Assembly (NCBI GenBank): GCA_963575645.1
Contig: OY754467.1
Span: forward strand, 31,865,108 to 31,929,107
Origin: Xanthostigma xanthostigma
Taxonomy: Eukaryota > Arthropoda > Insecta > Raphidioptera > Raphidiidae
DNA: 64,000 nucleotides
Direction: 5' to 3'
Shown: one piece after another, positions 46,692 to 57,299 of the stretch
Position numbering within the stretch: position 1 is the first letter of the stretch
How the letters are laid out: each line of letters starts with the position of its first letter
Notes under the pieces: generated by a model
Databases searched by the model: none
Told to the model about the DNA's origin: nothing
Seen by the model: only the letters and a program-made list of their open reading frames with translations
Made by a program: the position numbers and the translations under genes

Positions 46692-46866
46692 AAATGTAAC
46701 CTCCTTCAAAAAAGGGTCATTAAATAGGGTAAAATAACAAAGTTTTTAGATCGGTACCAATTTGATATACTTGAAAACGTGATAGTAATTAAATTGGTGT
46801 CGATCTCAAAATTTTGTTATTTTACCCATTTCAGTGACCATTTTTTGAAGGAGGTAACATTAAAAA
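46692..46866. repeat. Nested inverted repeat
   Basis: AATGTAACCTCCTTCAAAAA...GTAAAATAACAAAG on the left and CAAAATTTTGTTATTTTACC...TTTTTTGAAGGAGGTAACAT on the right face each other inside the Harbinger-type element. Confidence 0.75.
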
Positions 46867-47411
46867 AAATTTTTTTTTAGGGAATCCCTGAACATGTTTT
46901 TCGCTTTTGAGCATAGACAAGTAGAGTTGCCACATCATAATCCATTAAATTTTGCAAATAAATCAGAAAAAGTATATTTATAAATATTGCTGACGTAATC
47001 ACCATCTAGACCCCCCCCCCTCCCCCATGTCATTAAAAATAAGCTAAGCAAAGACCCCCTCCTCCCTTTGGTGCTTACGTAATACTTGAATGACCCCACA
47101 AACCAATTCAACGAATTGCTGAAAAAAATAGAAGATAATACGCGGCTATAACCCGTAGCATACGCGGTTATAACCCGTAGCATACCCGGTTGTACACCGT
47201 CGCGTGCCATGCACGGAGCGTATCGGCACCGGCAAAATATTCTAGCCGTGGATTAGTTGACGGTCCGTTCATGGCACGGTACGGTGTTGGTCGGTAACGG
47301 AACGGTGTAGTGGGCATTGAGTCATATGATTTCATGGAAAGAATATTATTTTGCCTGACACGTTCCTATTACGTTCATAGTATGGTACGGTGTAGTGGGC
47401 AGAGACCTTTA

Positions 47412-48985
47412 TAAGATTCCAGTTCGTTACAAAGTTATTGCAATAAATGTGACCGGGCATCGGGTTGGGGCGGTTACCTGGCTAATTGCCGCGCCCCCCT
47501 CAACAGCTGCGTTTCGTAGATCTTTTATTTGAAAATGAGGTCGATAACCTAAAAATATAGGATCACCATAAAAACACGAAAAGAGGCAGAAGGTGTACAG
47601 TACAAAGCTGGAATGGAAGACTAGCCGTAAGTTCACATTGTACCTACCTACTAAAAACTAAGCGCGTTTATCTCGAAACTGTGTTTTTACACAGTGTCGG
47701 TACGATAACTCGGTCAATTTTCAATATTTTTTAACTTTTTTTTCAAAATTTGATAATTACTTTCTCTATAGTCTGACAAGGTACGTTTTCTTAATTTTTT
47801 GGTTAATCATATTTTTATAAATTATTATTAAGCACTTTTTTTTTATTGCATAGTACTATTTATAAAGTTTGAAATACTATAATTCATTGTTAAAAAAAAT
47901 ATTACCGTTAGACTATAACTACTACATTATTTTACAAGAATGTTTTTATTTTTGCAGATTGGATAATTTTTGGCGATGTTTTGATGTCCAATGGTTTTCA
48001 TCTATAATATAATGCATTCATATAAAATAATGTTAATATTAAAATGTTTTTTTCTATTATTTTTCCTTATAGTTAAAAAGTCAATAAAGGATGTTAAATC
48101 AGCAATTTAATTTTTTTTTTCAAATTTCAAATTGACTATATTTTCAAAACGCGCAGGGGTATGCGAGCCGTTAAATTTATAGAACAAAAAGAAATTCATT
48201 TTCTACTTTTTAATGTATCGATATAGATACCTAAGTGATTTTTTTTTATTTATAAATGTTTTGCTTTGAGTATGAAAGCCTCACAATACGTCATACAATC
48301 ACGAAATTTTACTGAACAAATCAGAAAAAAATATAATTTATTATGACCTAATATCGTGCAAATTGCCTAAAAAAGATGGAATTTCTAAAAAAAAGTAACT
48401 TACCTACAGAAAACAGGTTTATTATTAGATAATAGGTACTGATTTACGCTTTCCCCCATGCTAAACTTTATGTAATTTATAATACTTTACATCCGGTATT
48501 TCACTGTTTGTCAGGTTTTAACAATAAATAATATTTTATTGTAACCGGAACTGTGAAATTGAATCATAATAATGTTTCAATTACAACATAAAAATTTTAT
48601 TATGTCCTATTTGTCGCGAAATATAATCAAACAAAACACCGCGGCAACGACGATAAAGCATTCTAATTTGTATTTCATGTTTGGCAGTTTTATAAATATT
48701 ATGAAAACGGGATAACAGACAGTCAAATATTTATTTAAAAATTTATTTCGCTGCAATAATTCCAAACAAAAAAGCTATACAAGGACGATTTTAACACAAT
48801 AGTTTACAGAAATAGAACTTTCATAAAACGCATTAATAATTCAAGGAAACTATTGAAACAATTTACAATTTTATGCATGCAGACTTTACAGCCTTTATTT
48901 AGCTTGACTCCGTACCTATATTTCTTTATTTCTTTGTTTCTCTTTCTTTGTTTCAAATCTTGGGACAGCTCTTTCAACTTCTTCT
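47412..48985. other. Unassigned AT-rich stretch
   Basis: No supported feature. The G/C-richer patch at about 47450-47520 has no recognisable exon. Confidence 0.4.
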
Positions 48986-49222
48986 CGTTATCCGATTGAG
49001 TTGAAATTTGACATAGGTATGTAGTTCCGATGACACTACAATACTATAATAACTAACTGACCGTTCCGGCTTTCATCCGGCTGCAAATCTCATTTATAAC
49101 AAAGCATGTGACAGCTTTTCCAATTGAGTTTTCCGATTGAGTTGAAATTTTACACACGTAGGTATGTAGTTCTGATGACAATACAATACTATAGTAGCTA
49201 ACTGATCGGTCCGGATTGCAAT
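48986..49222 (+). repeat. Direct duplication, ~141-bp spacing
   Basis: TCCGATTGAGTTGAAATTTG (48991) and TCCGATTGAGTTGAAATTTT (about 49132) each continue through GGTATGTAGTTC.GATGACA and ACAATACTATA to a TCCGG block. Similarity is about 80 bp per copy. Confidence 0.75.
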
Positions 49223-49258
49223 CGCACTTTTAATAAAGCACACTAAAAATAAATAAAT

Positions 49259-49591
49259 AAAAAAAGGTAAAAAAACTTTTAAGTTAAACGCTTTTATTGC
49301 ACAATCGAGAATATACTAAAAACTAGAAAATAAATATGAGTCAAAATAGGAGGCTTTGATTAAACTAAAATAAAATCGTGGGGACATTATGGTCGAAGAA
49401 GACAGTCGAAAGCTAAATATGATTTCCAATCTCAAACAAATGAAAATTTCCTGCTAAATGCCCCCCCAAGATTTTATTTTAGTTTGATCAAAGCTCCCTA
49501 TATGATGACTCATATTTATTTTCTAGTTTTTAGTACATTATCAATTGTACAATAAAAGCGTTTAACTTAAAAGTTTTTTTACCTATTTTTT
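49259..49591. repeat. Inverted repeat, ~120-bp arms
   Basis: AGGTAAAAAAACTTTTAAGT...CAAAATAGGAGGCTTTGATT on the left is mirrored by GATCAAAGCTCCCTATATGA...AAAAGTTTTTTTACCT on the right, with a ~90-bp spacer. Possible MITE; no clear target duplication. Confidence 0.7.
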
Positions 49592-50074
49592 TAAACGTCA
49601 AAATTTTAATAAAACAACTGCAATCGTATGCCCATCGACTTTTTGCTTCGGCCGCCGCCTCAATGCGCTTGAGACTTTTTCTTTGACAAAAATCTCCAGG
49701 TTACACGCGCTGCTTTGACTTATGATGAAAGTCGCCACAAAAAATATGAGTGAAGGTTATACGCATGACTAATGAGTTTCGTAATTTTTCTCAGAAAAAT
49801 ATAGCCGCCTAAGGAAAGAAGCTTTGTTTGCAAAAGGAAAATCGTCATTGTCACTGCTGAATATTCACGGTTTCTCTATTCGTGGCATATTTACGGAAGG
49901 TAAGCCCAACACCAAATCTCTTCGGCCGTGTACCCCTAGTAGCCTAATTTTTCGAGATTTGACAAATAAAGGGGAATTCGGTTTCCGAAGCTATAACCAC
50001 ACCTCATATGTTAACATCCATCAAACCGTTTAGGCTGCAGAGCGTGCTAAAGAAATTGATATACATATATATCC
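49592..50074. other. Unassigned stretch
   Basis: No convincing exon. The 69-codon plus frame at 49824-50033 is less AT-rich than its surroundings but resembles nothing known to me. Confidence 0.4.
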
Positions 50075-50080
50075 ACATAC

Positions 50081-50493
50081 ATAATAATAAATAATAATGC
50101 GTTTAACGTCCGTTTCATAACAAACGCCATTACTATTTTCTAGCTATCACACTTCCCATTATTTTCTGCATTTTTAAACGTCCACTTAATTAATGGCAAT
50201 GGGTGAATGAAGGAATTGGAGGACATTAAGATAAGGTAGGCAAATTTTCAGCGTAGGAGTTTGACAGGTAATCTCGGCCATGGCCTTGAGTAAGATATCA
50301 TCTCAATATTTATCTGAAATTATTGATGGAAACCATGGAAAACCTCAACAAGGTAGCCGGTACAGGAATTATCGTTTCTCGGCGAGAGTCAGTAGGAAAA
50401 AGTTCCAACCACATCTGCACCCGCCGGGATTCGAACCCGGTACCTCCCGAATGCGAGTATAGTGCTCTCACCACTACGCCACCCCGCTCAGTC
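50081..50493 (-). mobile_element. tRNA-derived SINE, complete
   Basis: On the minus strand it starts at 50493 with a tRNA-like head having an A box TGGCGTAGTGG (50481-50471) and B box GGTTCGAATCC (50437-50427), with a perfect T-arm stem CCGGG/CCCGG. The body includes GAGGTTTTCCATGGTTTCCA and the tail is a short ATTATTATTTATTATTAT run. ACATACAT lies at both borders (50075 and 50499), a tentative target duplication. Transcription would be by RNA polymerase III and movement would need a partner non-LTR element. Confidence 0.8.
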
Positions 50494-50744
50494 TATCTAC
50501 ATACATACGTTCATACAAAATACACACACTAGAAAAACATGACCCTCCTTCTGGTGCAGTCGGTTAAAAAACACGGTTAACAGAAATATTCATCAAATAC
50601 TGATTAATCAACAGACAGATCATTGTCACCGTTATTTCTTTTGTGAAGGTGAAGGTTGAAACACCACAATTTAACCTTAATGAAACAAAAAGACTAAAGT
50701 AATCTAAAAAATGTAACGAGCAAGGCCATTTTGCGTCAAACAGG

Positions 50745-50820
50745 TAACTATAAAACCGGTCAAGTGTGAGTCGGACTCGCACACGAAGGGTTCCGTACAC
50801 TATGTACTTTTTAAATACTT
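50745..50820 (+). repeat. GGGTTCCGTA-type repeat fragment
   Basis: AAACCGGTCAAGTGTGAGTC then GGACTCGCACACGAAGGG and TTCCGTACAC is the recognised edge of a widespread insect repeat; the remainder is absent. Confidence 0.65.
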
Positions 50821-50939
50821 TTGTAAAAGAAACAAGAGAGGCGCTATAACAATATGTAACCAGTGGGAGTATGCAAGTAGTTCAAGAATTTCAAGGCGTG
50901 AAATTTTACATAATACACCCCGGCGTTTTTATATTATAA

Positions 50940-51620
50940 ACACTTTTCTTACAAAAATTTTTTGTAGAATAAAATAATATAAAGTTTTGATAAATATACC
51001 ATTATATCAAATAACAACGTTATGGCATATATCTCTGTTGCACATACGCCGATTTCCCCAAAAAAAAAATACAAAACTTTAGAATATTAAACCATTATGA
51101 AAAATATACCATTATTATATAAAAACAATGTTATAGCACATATCTCTTCTGCGCATGCGCCGCCTTTCCCCCTAAAACTTTTTACAAAACTTTCTTTTAA
51201 ACCATTATGAAATATATACTATTATTATATAAAACAACTTTATTGCATATATTTCTTTTGCGCATGCGCCAATTTTTCCCAAAAAATTTACAAAACTTTT
51301 GTAAACATAGATAGAATAATAAACCGTTATGAAAAGTATGCCGTTATTATATAAAAACCAGCCTTATAGTATATATTTCTTCTACGCATGCGCCGATTTT
51401 TTTCAAAAATTTATTTTACAAAACTCCTGTAAAACAAAATAATAAGCCGTTATGAAAAGTATACTATTATCTTATAAAAACAACATTATAATATATATTT
51501 CTTTTGCGCTTGCGCCGACGTCTCTCAAAAACAATAGGCCTCTTCATATTTGCATATCAAATATCCTCCCAAAATTTGGTTTCATTCCGCTCATCCATGG
51601 TGTTGGAATGGTAAAAAATG
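50940..51620 (+). repeat. Amplified R1 core array closing with an R1 end
   Basis: Five core units, each with TATACCATTATTATATAAAA-like sequence, an ATATCTCTTCT-like piece and a CGCATGCGCC-like site, lie at 51041, 51151, 51261, 51385 and 51507. Spacings are about 110-124 bp. The last unit continues into the R1 tail (CTCTTCATATTTGCATATCA) and the edge GTTGGAATGGTAAAAA. In other R1 copies the core is present only once. Confidence 0.75.
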
Positions 51621-51854
51621 TCAAAAATGACGTTTGCATCTGTCAAAGCAATATGTTCTAATAATTAAAATTAGTTATTCAAATCGTTAACTCAGAAGGC
51701 GTTGCATTTCACATAATACTAATGTCAAAAGATTTGAAATGACATACGTTTTTGAACAAATGCAATCTTTTTTTTTAAGACAAAACATACGCAATTTTTA
51801 AATTCCCATAGTACAGTATGCAACAAACGAAGACAGACGATCCCCGTGTATGCT

Positions 51855-52035
51855 ATGGATTAGACAAAATTGAATTTATACATTTTATTTCAATATAAAG
51901 CTGTATAAAAAAAGTGTTTCGACGAATTCTGTTATACAAAATCTATGTAAAATTTTCTGCTCTTTCGTTTAAGACAGGTCTCGAAACGATCTGATTTAAA
52001 TTGAGCGACTTATAAGCAAAAAACTGAATTTGCTC
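51855..52035. repeat. Dispersed repeat shared with 36.6 kb
   Basis: ATCTATGTAAAATTTTCTGC, CTTTCGTTTAAGACAGG and GATCTGATTTAAATTGAGCG are the reverse-complement counterparts of blocks at 36620-36680. Confidence 0.55.
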
Positions 52036-52089
52036 CTCTTTGGGGAGTTTTGGGGGTTTTTTAATTATTTGTTGTTCTAGCGGCAATAG

Positions 52090-52235
52090 AAATACATACT
52101 CTGTGAAAATTTCAACTCTCTACCTATTACGGTTCTTGAGATACAGCCCGCTGACAGACAGACAGACAGACAGACAGACGGACAGCGGAGGCTTAGTAAT
52201 AGGGTCCCGTTTGGCCTTCGGGTACGGAACCCTAA
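52090..52235 (+). repeat. GGGTTCCGTA-type repeat with (CAGA)n
   Basis: TACCTATTACGGTTCTTGAG, then a GACAGACAGACAGACAGACA run (52154-52180), then TAATAGGGTCCCGTTTGGCC and TTCGGGTACGGAACCCTAA. The final block recurs at 60722-60762. Confidence 0.75.
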
Positions 52236-52745
52236 TAAAAAACAATTCAAAGAAATAATAAGAATAATAGATGATTTCTTTTTCGTTAAATATTTGACTC
52301 AAACTCATATAAGAAGTTGCACTAAACACCGAAAACGAAATTAATTTCGCTTCGATGATCGGTTTTTAAGAAAGCCTAAAGTTTTCGGTTACGGTTTCTG
52401 TTTTATGTTATTTCTATTTTTGTTTATGGTTTGACTTTGAACTGGATGATCGGCTAGAAAAATTAGAACCAAAGTCTAGTAGCAAGCTAATGAGAATGGG
52501 TACTGCCAAACTTGACCGCTACAGGCGCCATTATCTTGATTTGTGAACTATTCATAGTACTGTGTACAAAATAAGTTTATTTAAAATAAAAAATCATTGA
52601 CAATGCCGATGTGTTGTGTTTATCAATGTTCAAATTATACAGTTTTTTTTTTTGTTTCTAAAGGATTTGGACCTGAAAAATAAGTGGTTGCATGCTTTCA
52701 GAAGGGAAAAAAGCACATTTCTCATGTGCCCATCTTTATTCCATC
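52236..52745. other. Unassigned stretch
   Basis: GGTTTTTAAGAAAGCC and repeated GTTTTCGGTTACGGTTTCTG phrases (52382 and, diverged, 52926-53010) suggest a low-complexity GGTT-rich patch. No exon. Confidence 0.4.
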
Positions 52746-52757
52746 AATAGATTACAT

Positions 52758-52809
52758 ATTACGCATATAGCCCTAGTTGCTGAGCGTTTTATACTTAAAT
52801 AAAAAAAAA
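52758..52809 (+). mobile_element. 52-bp 5'-truncated non-LTR insertion
   Basis: ATTACGCATATAGCCCTAGT, TGCTGAGCGTTTTATACTTA and an A run match the 3' end of the element at 25500-25862. It is flanked by ATAGATTACAT (52747-52757 and 52810-52820), a clean 11-12-bp target duplication. It shows that this family moved by target-primed reverse transcription. Confidence 0.8.
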
Positions 52810-52820
52810 ATAGATTACAT

Positions 52821-54587
52821 GAATGGTAGTATCGTCAAATTTATCAGTTTTGCATTTGTATATTATTGGCTGCAAATTTTGATCGACGGTTTTATTGAGG
52901 TGGGAAAGTAACAATATTTATATTTCGATTTCGGCTTTTTGGAATTAAGTTTGCGGTTTTAGTGTTCAGTTACGGTTTAACTGAGATTTCGTTTTTGATT
53001 CCTGTTTCAGTTAGCTAAAATGATTAATTACGGTGCAATTTTCTGTCTCGGAGTGGTTTAGTCTCTGGTATCCTTACAAAATAAATCATAGCCACATCGG
53101 ACACTTACCATCTATTTTTTATAAGAGTTGTGTTTTTTCAATAAATTATATATTTATTCAATGATCTTATTATTAGTTAAAAAACCGGCCAAGCGCATGT
53201 TGGGCACACATATGATAGAGTTCCGTAGTGTTCGTATAACGTATTTATGCAGCTGTTTATGAATCGCAATCCTTGCTTGACAAATATCATAGCCTAATCT
53301 AGAAATGGCGTCTCTGAAATATGTCGATACTGTTTTGTAGATTATTAATTGAAAAGAAGTCGAGTATCCATGAGTTATTTTTTCACTATTAAAATCACTT
53401 TGAGGCCTTCCAAAAATCAATTAGTTTTAACAAATATTAACATGTACACAAGTGACACCGGAGGTTTTTTTTGATATAGTCGTAGTTCTTGTCTCCGCTA
53501 TATTAATTGAAATATGACAGTCATAGAAAAATACTGTGACGAAAGATCAGCTGGACACCCATAACTTGTTAATATAGTTTGTTCAAAATAATTTTCATTG
53601 AAAGTATTTGATTTTTTCAAATTTTCTATTTACATTGCTGCAAAATTAGAGGCGGACACATTATTAACGACTTTAGGAGCTTATCTTGGAGAATATTTAC
53701 CTAAGAACTTTACCTAATAACTATGATTGCATTTTTAAAGATCTCTCCAGCGATACCCCATTCAATGGGGTGCGCGAAAATACACATTTTCATATCTCAG
53801 TTCTATCTATGGAAAGCTACCTCTAAATTTTTATTTATTTTTTTATAATTTCATTACACAATTGTGTGGTGGTTCATATAAAATTTCATCCGAATCGATA
53901 AAAAAATGGCGAAGTTATAAGATTCAATTTTTTTGCAATTTGGCAACGGAATCCTAAAAACAACTCACTGAAACAGTTAAGTTTGAGTTTCCTGCAAATT
54001 AACCTGATGTTTACCGACTAAGAACAAAAAGGAAAATAATATTATGCATCTGCAGAACAGTGATGTGTAACAAAATGAGAGCACAACTATTTGTTATATG
54101 CTGGCAATATTACCTATGTAAGCTTGTTGGTGATGGTCAGAACAGAATCTAATGAAATTACAATTGCAAATGAACCGCAGGTAGATTATTACCGTAACTA
54201 TATAATGAGAAATAACAACACATAATACATAATTTGATGTGAATACAGTATGAACGAGGGTCGACCAAATGTGAACCGACGCAAATTCCAGTGCAAGATT
54301 TATAAACTAAATAAGAATATAGCTTAGGACCTCAAATTCAAAGGGACCTAAAAAAATCAGATGTTTGGGATGTTCCTAATTGAAAATATTGAAAAAATAA
54401 ACCAGATCGACTTTTAAAATATAAACGGTAAATTTTTAATATGCTTTCTTGGGTCTCTAAGAAATTTGTAACTTGTGGTCTAAACTCTGCACTGGAAATT
54501 TCATAGTATACTCCTGTTTGGGTATAATCCTACAGTCAAGGTTATTGAAAAATGTTTTTAAGAATTTAGGTTTTCTCGCCACTGCAG
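52821..54587. other. Mostly unassigned
   Basis: 53178-53230 has AAAACCGGCCAAGCGCATGT and GAGTTCCGTAGTG, an eroded GGGTTCCGTA edge. The 88-codon minus frame 53154-53420 runs into it and has no recognised domain. No exon is supported. Confidence 0.4.
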
Positions 54588-54590
54588 TAA

Positions 54591-55016
54591 AGGCCGCTGC
54601 ACACGAGGCTGGATTTGCCGCTAGATTTGACTACTAGTTTTCTAACGACGGTTTTCTTGATTGTTTTTATGTGCTCGTTTCACACGACACGTCTTTTCAT
54701 GCTTGTTTTGGAGATGCATCTGGTGCGCGCGCAGTGACAGTTCAAATAAACACAGAGCAAAACGTGTCTGTTGTCTGAACAGAATGACGTCATGCTGGTT
54801 TGTGAGCGTTTGTTCATGACGCCCACGTGACAATATACTGCTTCCTGAGTGGTTCTTGCTCAGAGCAAGCAAAGGACTAAGCAAAAAAATGGATCCTGTT
54901 CTAATTTCAAAATCTATCTTGTGAGCTAGCAGGCGAGCCCGTATTGACGTCATTTCAAGCCTCGTACCTGCCATCAGAAGTCCCAGCAGTGTTTCCAGGC
55001 TCGTGTGCAGCGGCCT
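54591..55016. mobile_element. 426-bp Harbinger-type MITE, intact
   Basis: Terminal repeats AGGCCGCTGCACACGAGGCT and the mirrored CTCGTGTGCAGCGGCCT are flanked by TAA (54588-54590, 55017-55019), fitting a PIF/Harbinger three-base target. It parallels 26633-27085 in the interior. The 110-codon minus frame across it is not a transposase. Confidence 0.8.
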
Positions 55017-55356
55017 TAATACTATGCCAGGCAGCTCGAACTAATTTTAAAATTGAAAACTTTTTAAACGATCCTCATAAATACAACACAGTTCAAGGAT
55101 CGCAGACCCTACAGTCATTGACACAAAGTTTTAGCACGACAAGAACATTCAATATGGGTGCTTATATGCATATTCAATAAGGGTGTACGGATTGTGGATT
55201 TTCTGTTTTGAATCGAATATTTAAATAACATTTATCTGAGCGAAAGACGGTACAGGGAAAAAATCAGTGTTCTGTCAAAGGTAAGTTTTTTAGCCGAAAT
55301 TCGGCTCTTTTTCTCATCTTTGGTCGAATATGTTTAATGTTTAATATATATAACAA
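55017..55356. other. Unassigned stretch
   Basis: No supported feature. Confidence 0.4.
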
Positions 55357-55981
55357 CTAGCAGGTATAACACGTATAAAGTGAAATAATAAAACAATTTA
55401 ATTGGAACATCTATCTATCTATCTATCTATTTTATTAATTGATAGCTATTTTAAAATATACATGGGCGTATATGTGTGTATGTCGAGCACTCCGGCTGCG
55501 CCGTCGTGCTCGAAAAAAAATAGCGTAAAGTATTCGTGGATAACTGGTCTTTAAAACACTTGCTCTATTTCGAGCACTCCGGCTGCGCCGTCGTGCTCGA
55601 AAGAAAAAGCATTTGTTTTAAACGATATTCAGTTTTTTTACATCCTCGATCTAGATATATGGTTGTTAAGTTCGTTGCGCCATCTATTGAATATTCACTC
55701 AATCCAGTCAACAGGTATCGCCATCTTATATGGTTGTTAAGTTCGTTGCGCCATCTATTGAATATTCACTCAATCCAGTCAACAGATAATTATGACTGTC
55801 AAGGAATAGACAAATAATTTGCAATAAAATAATATTGCGACTATAAATTGAAATGTAAGCTATCCTATCTTTCAAGTTGGGTCGAATTGCACACGGTGTG
55901 CAAATCAAATTTAAAATCGGTTCAGTAGTTTAGGATTTCATCGCGGACAAACATGTGACACGTAATTTTTATATATAAAGA
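55357..55981 (-). mobile_element. Non-autonomous Helitron, 625 bp
   Basis: Read on the minus strand: TC at 55981-55980 (TCTTTATATATAAAAATTAC) after A, the phrase ACTACTGAACCGATTTTAAA, and CTAG at 55360-55357 before T. The 3' half carries a (GATA)n run and two copies of a hairpin block CGAGCACTCCGGCTGCGCCG then TCGTGCTCG (55485-55514, 55570-55600), also found once in the Helitron at 13137. A ~70-bp unit with TTCGTTGCGCCATCTATTGA is duplicated in tandem (55672 and 55742). No RepHel coding. Confidence 0.8.
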
Positions 55982-56229
55982 TGAGTTAACAGACATTCAG
56001 TCTAATAACTCACAAAATTAACATTTACAAATAAATATTTTTTAATGATCTTAAAGATATATTCAAAATATCAATACTATTCTCATCAACTAAATTACAC
56101 ATAACATATAATGGTGAATTTGCCATTCTTACTGCCTTATCATTGTCTAAATAAAAAGTTAAAGTTATGTGACTTAGAAATATGGAATCATCTATTTAGT
56201 TTGGTCAATGAGTGCTCATAAGGGGAATG
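55982..56229. other. Unassigned stretch
   Basis: Short AT-rich interval between two elements; nothing recognised. Confidence 0.45.
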
Positions 56230-56231
56230 TA

Positions 56232-57257
56232 GATGGAAAAGTAGAAAGCAGAACGTTTGACTTAGGAACTTTGTTTGGACTAGGTAGGAGATAAATATAC
56301 TAAAAGTCCTTACCCCTCCGAGGTACGCCCGAAGGGGGGGAGCACAAAGAAGGTCCCGTTTTTTGGTTTTTTGCTTTCATCTCGAAAACGGTACGCCGTA
56401 CGAAATTTTGTTGTAATACATATTGAAAGATGATAAGATTCTCTACAACTTTAGCTTTCACACTTTTTATCTATCTCCAATCTTTGCTTATCTATGAGCT
56501 CCGAAAAATTAAGTATATGAAAAACTAGTTCAATGATGATTTTTGTTTTAAACAGTTTAGGTACTTAGTATACCATTAAATTGCAGTTTTATATATTTAA
56601 ATTTACCTAAACATGCTGAAATCGAAAAGCCTGATTTTCGGGCGAGAATAAAGTAGCGTCGCGCATACAAAAGCTAAAAAGCAAATAGGTGTTCTAGTCA
56701 GTCATTCGAAATAAATATGTTTTTCGGTAATGAATATCGATTATCGTTTGGTGATCTGGCAGGAACTAGGGGTGCCTATCGATCGCGGGGCTCTGGGCAC
56801 GTGCCCAGAGTGCCCAGTGGGAAAGAGGGCCCTGCGTGGAGGTACTCCCAGCTTATGTTATTTTTTAATAGTGTGTGGGTGTTTTTAATAGTGTGGATGA
56901 GCAATACGAAATGATTTTGACAAATTCGTATTGTTACAATGTGCTAAAGAGAATTTAACACATTTTTGAAAATTGACCATTTTTCGGAGCTCATAGCTAG
57001 GCAAAGATTGGAGATAGATAAAAAGTGTAAAAGCTAAAGTTGTAGAGAATTTTATCAGCTTTCATTATGTATTACAACAAAATTTCGTACGACGTACCGT
57101 TTTCGAGATGAAAGCAAAAAACCAAAAAACGGGACCTTCTTTGTGCTCCCCCCCCTTCGGGCGTACCTCGGAGGGGTAAGGACTTTTAGTATGTTTATCT
57201 CCTAACTAGTACAAACAAAGTACCTAAGTCAAATGTTCTGCTTTCAACTTTTCCATC
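56232..57257. mobile_element. 1026-bp foldback element with TA flanks
   Basis: Arms of about 285 bp mirror one another: GATGGAAAAGTAGAAAGCAG, TACCCCTCCGAGGTACGCCC, CTCGAAAACGGTACG and CTCCAATCTTTGC in the left arm, their complements in the right. TA lies outside each end (56230-56231, 57258-57259). The spacer (about 56520-56965) is single copy. The 65-codon frame at 56717 in the spacer has a GC-rich part but no recognisable domain. Confidence 0.75.
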
Positions 57258-57299
57258 TAGAAATTATTCGTTGCTTAAGCATAATATAGAAAAAAAAAT

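Larger units (their letters stand above)
46360..47408. mobile_element. 1049-bp Harbinger-type element
   Basis: Terminal repeats AGGTGCCTGCCCACTACACC and the mirrored GGTGTAGTGGGCAGAGACCT are flanked by TTA (46357-46359, 47409-47411), a PIF/Harbinger-type target. CACTACACCGTACC motifs recur inside each end. A nested inverted repeat and short tandem repeats occupy the interior. No transposase frame is seen. Confidence 0.75.

Noticed and set aside
50410..50493. Possible functional tRNA
   Set aside because: The T arm is perfect, but the sequence continues into a SINE body and AT-repeat tail, so it is a SINE head.
52154..52180. (CAGA)n run as a regulatory element
   Set aside because: It is an integral part of the widespread GGGTTCCGTA repeat.
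54642..54974. 110-codon minus frame
   Set aside because: It lies wholly inside a Harbinger-type MITE and mirrors the frame in the diverged copy at 26640-26933; neither resembles a transposase.
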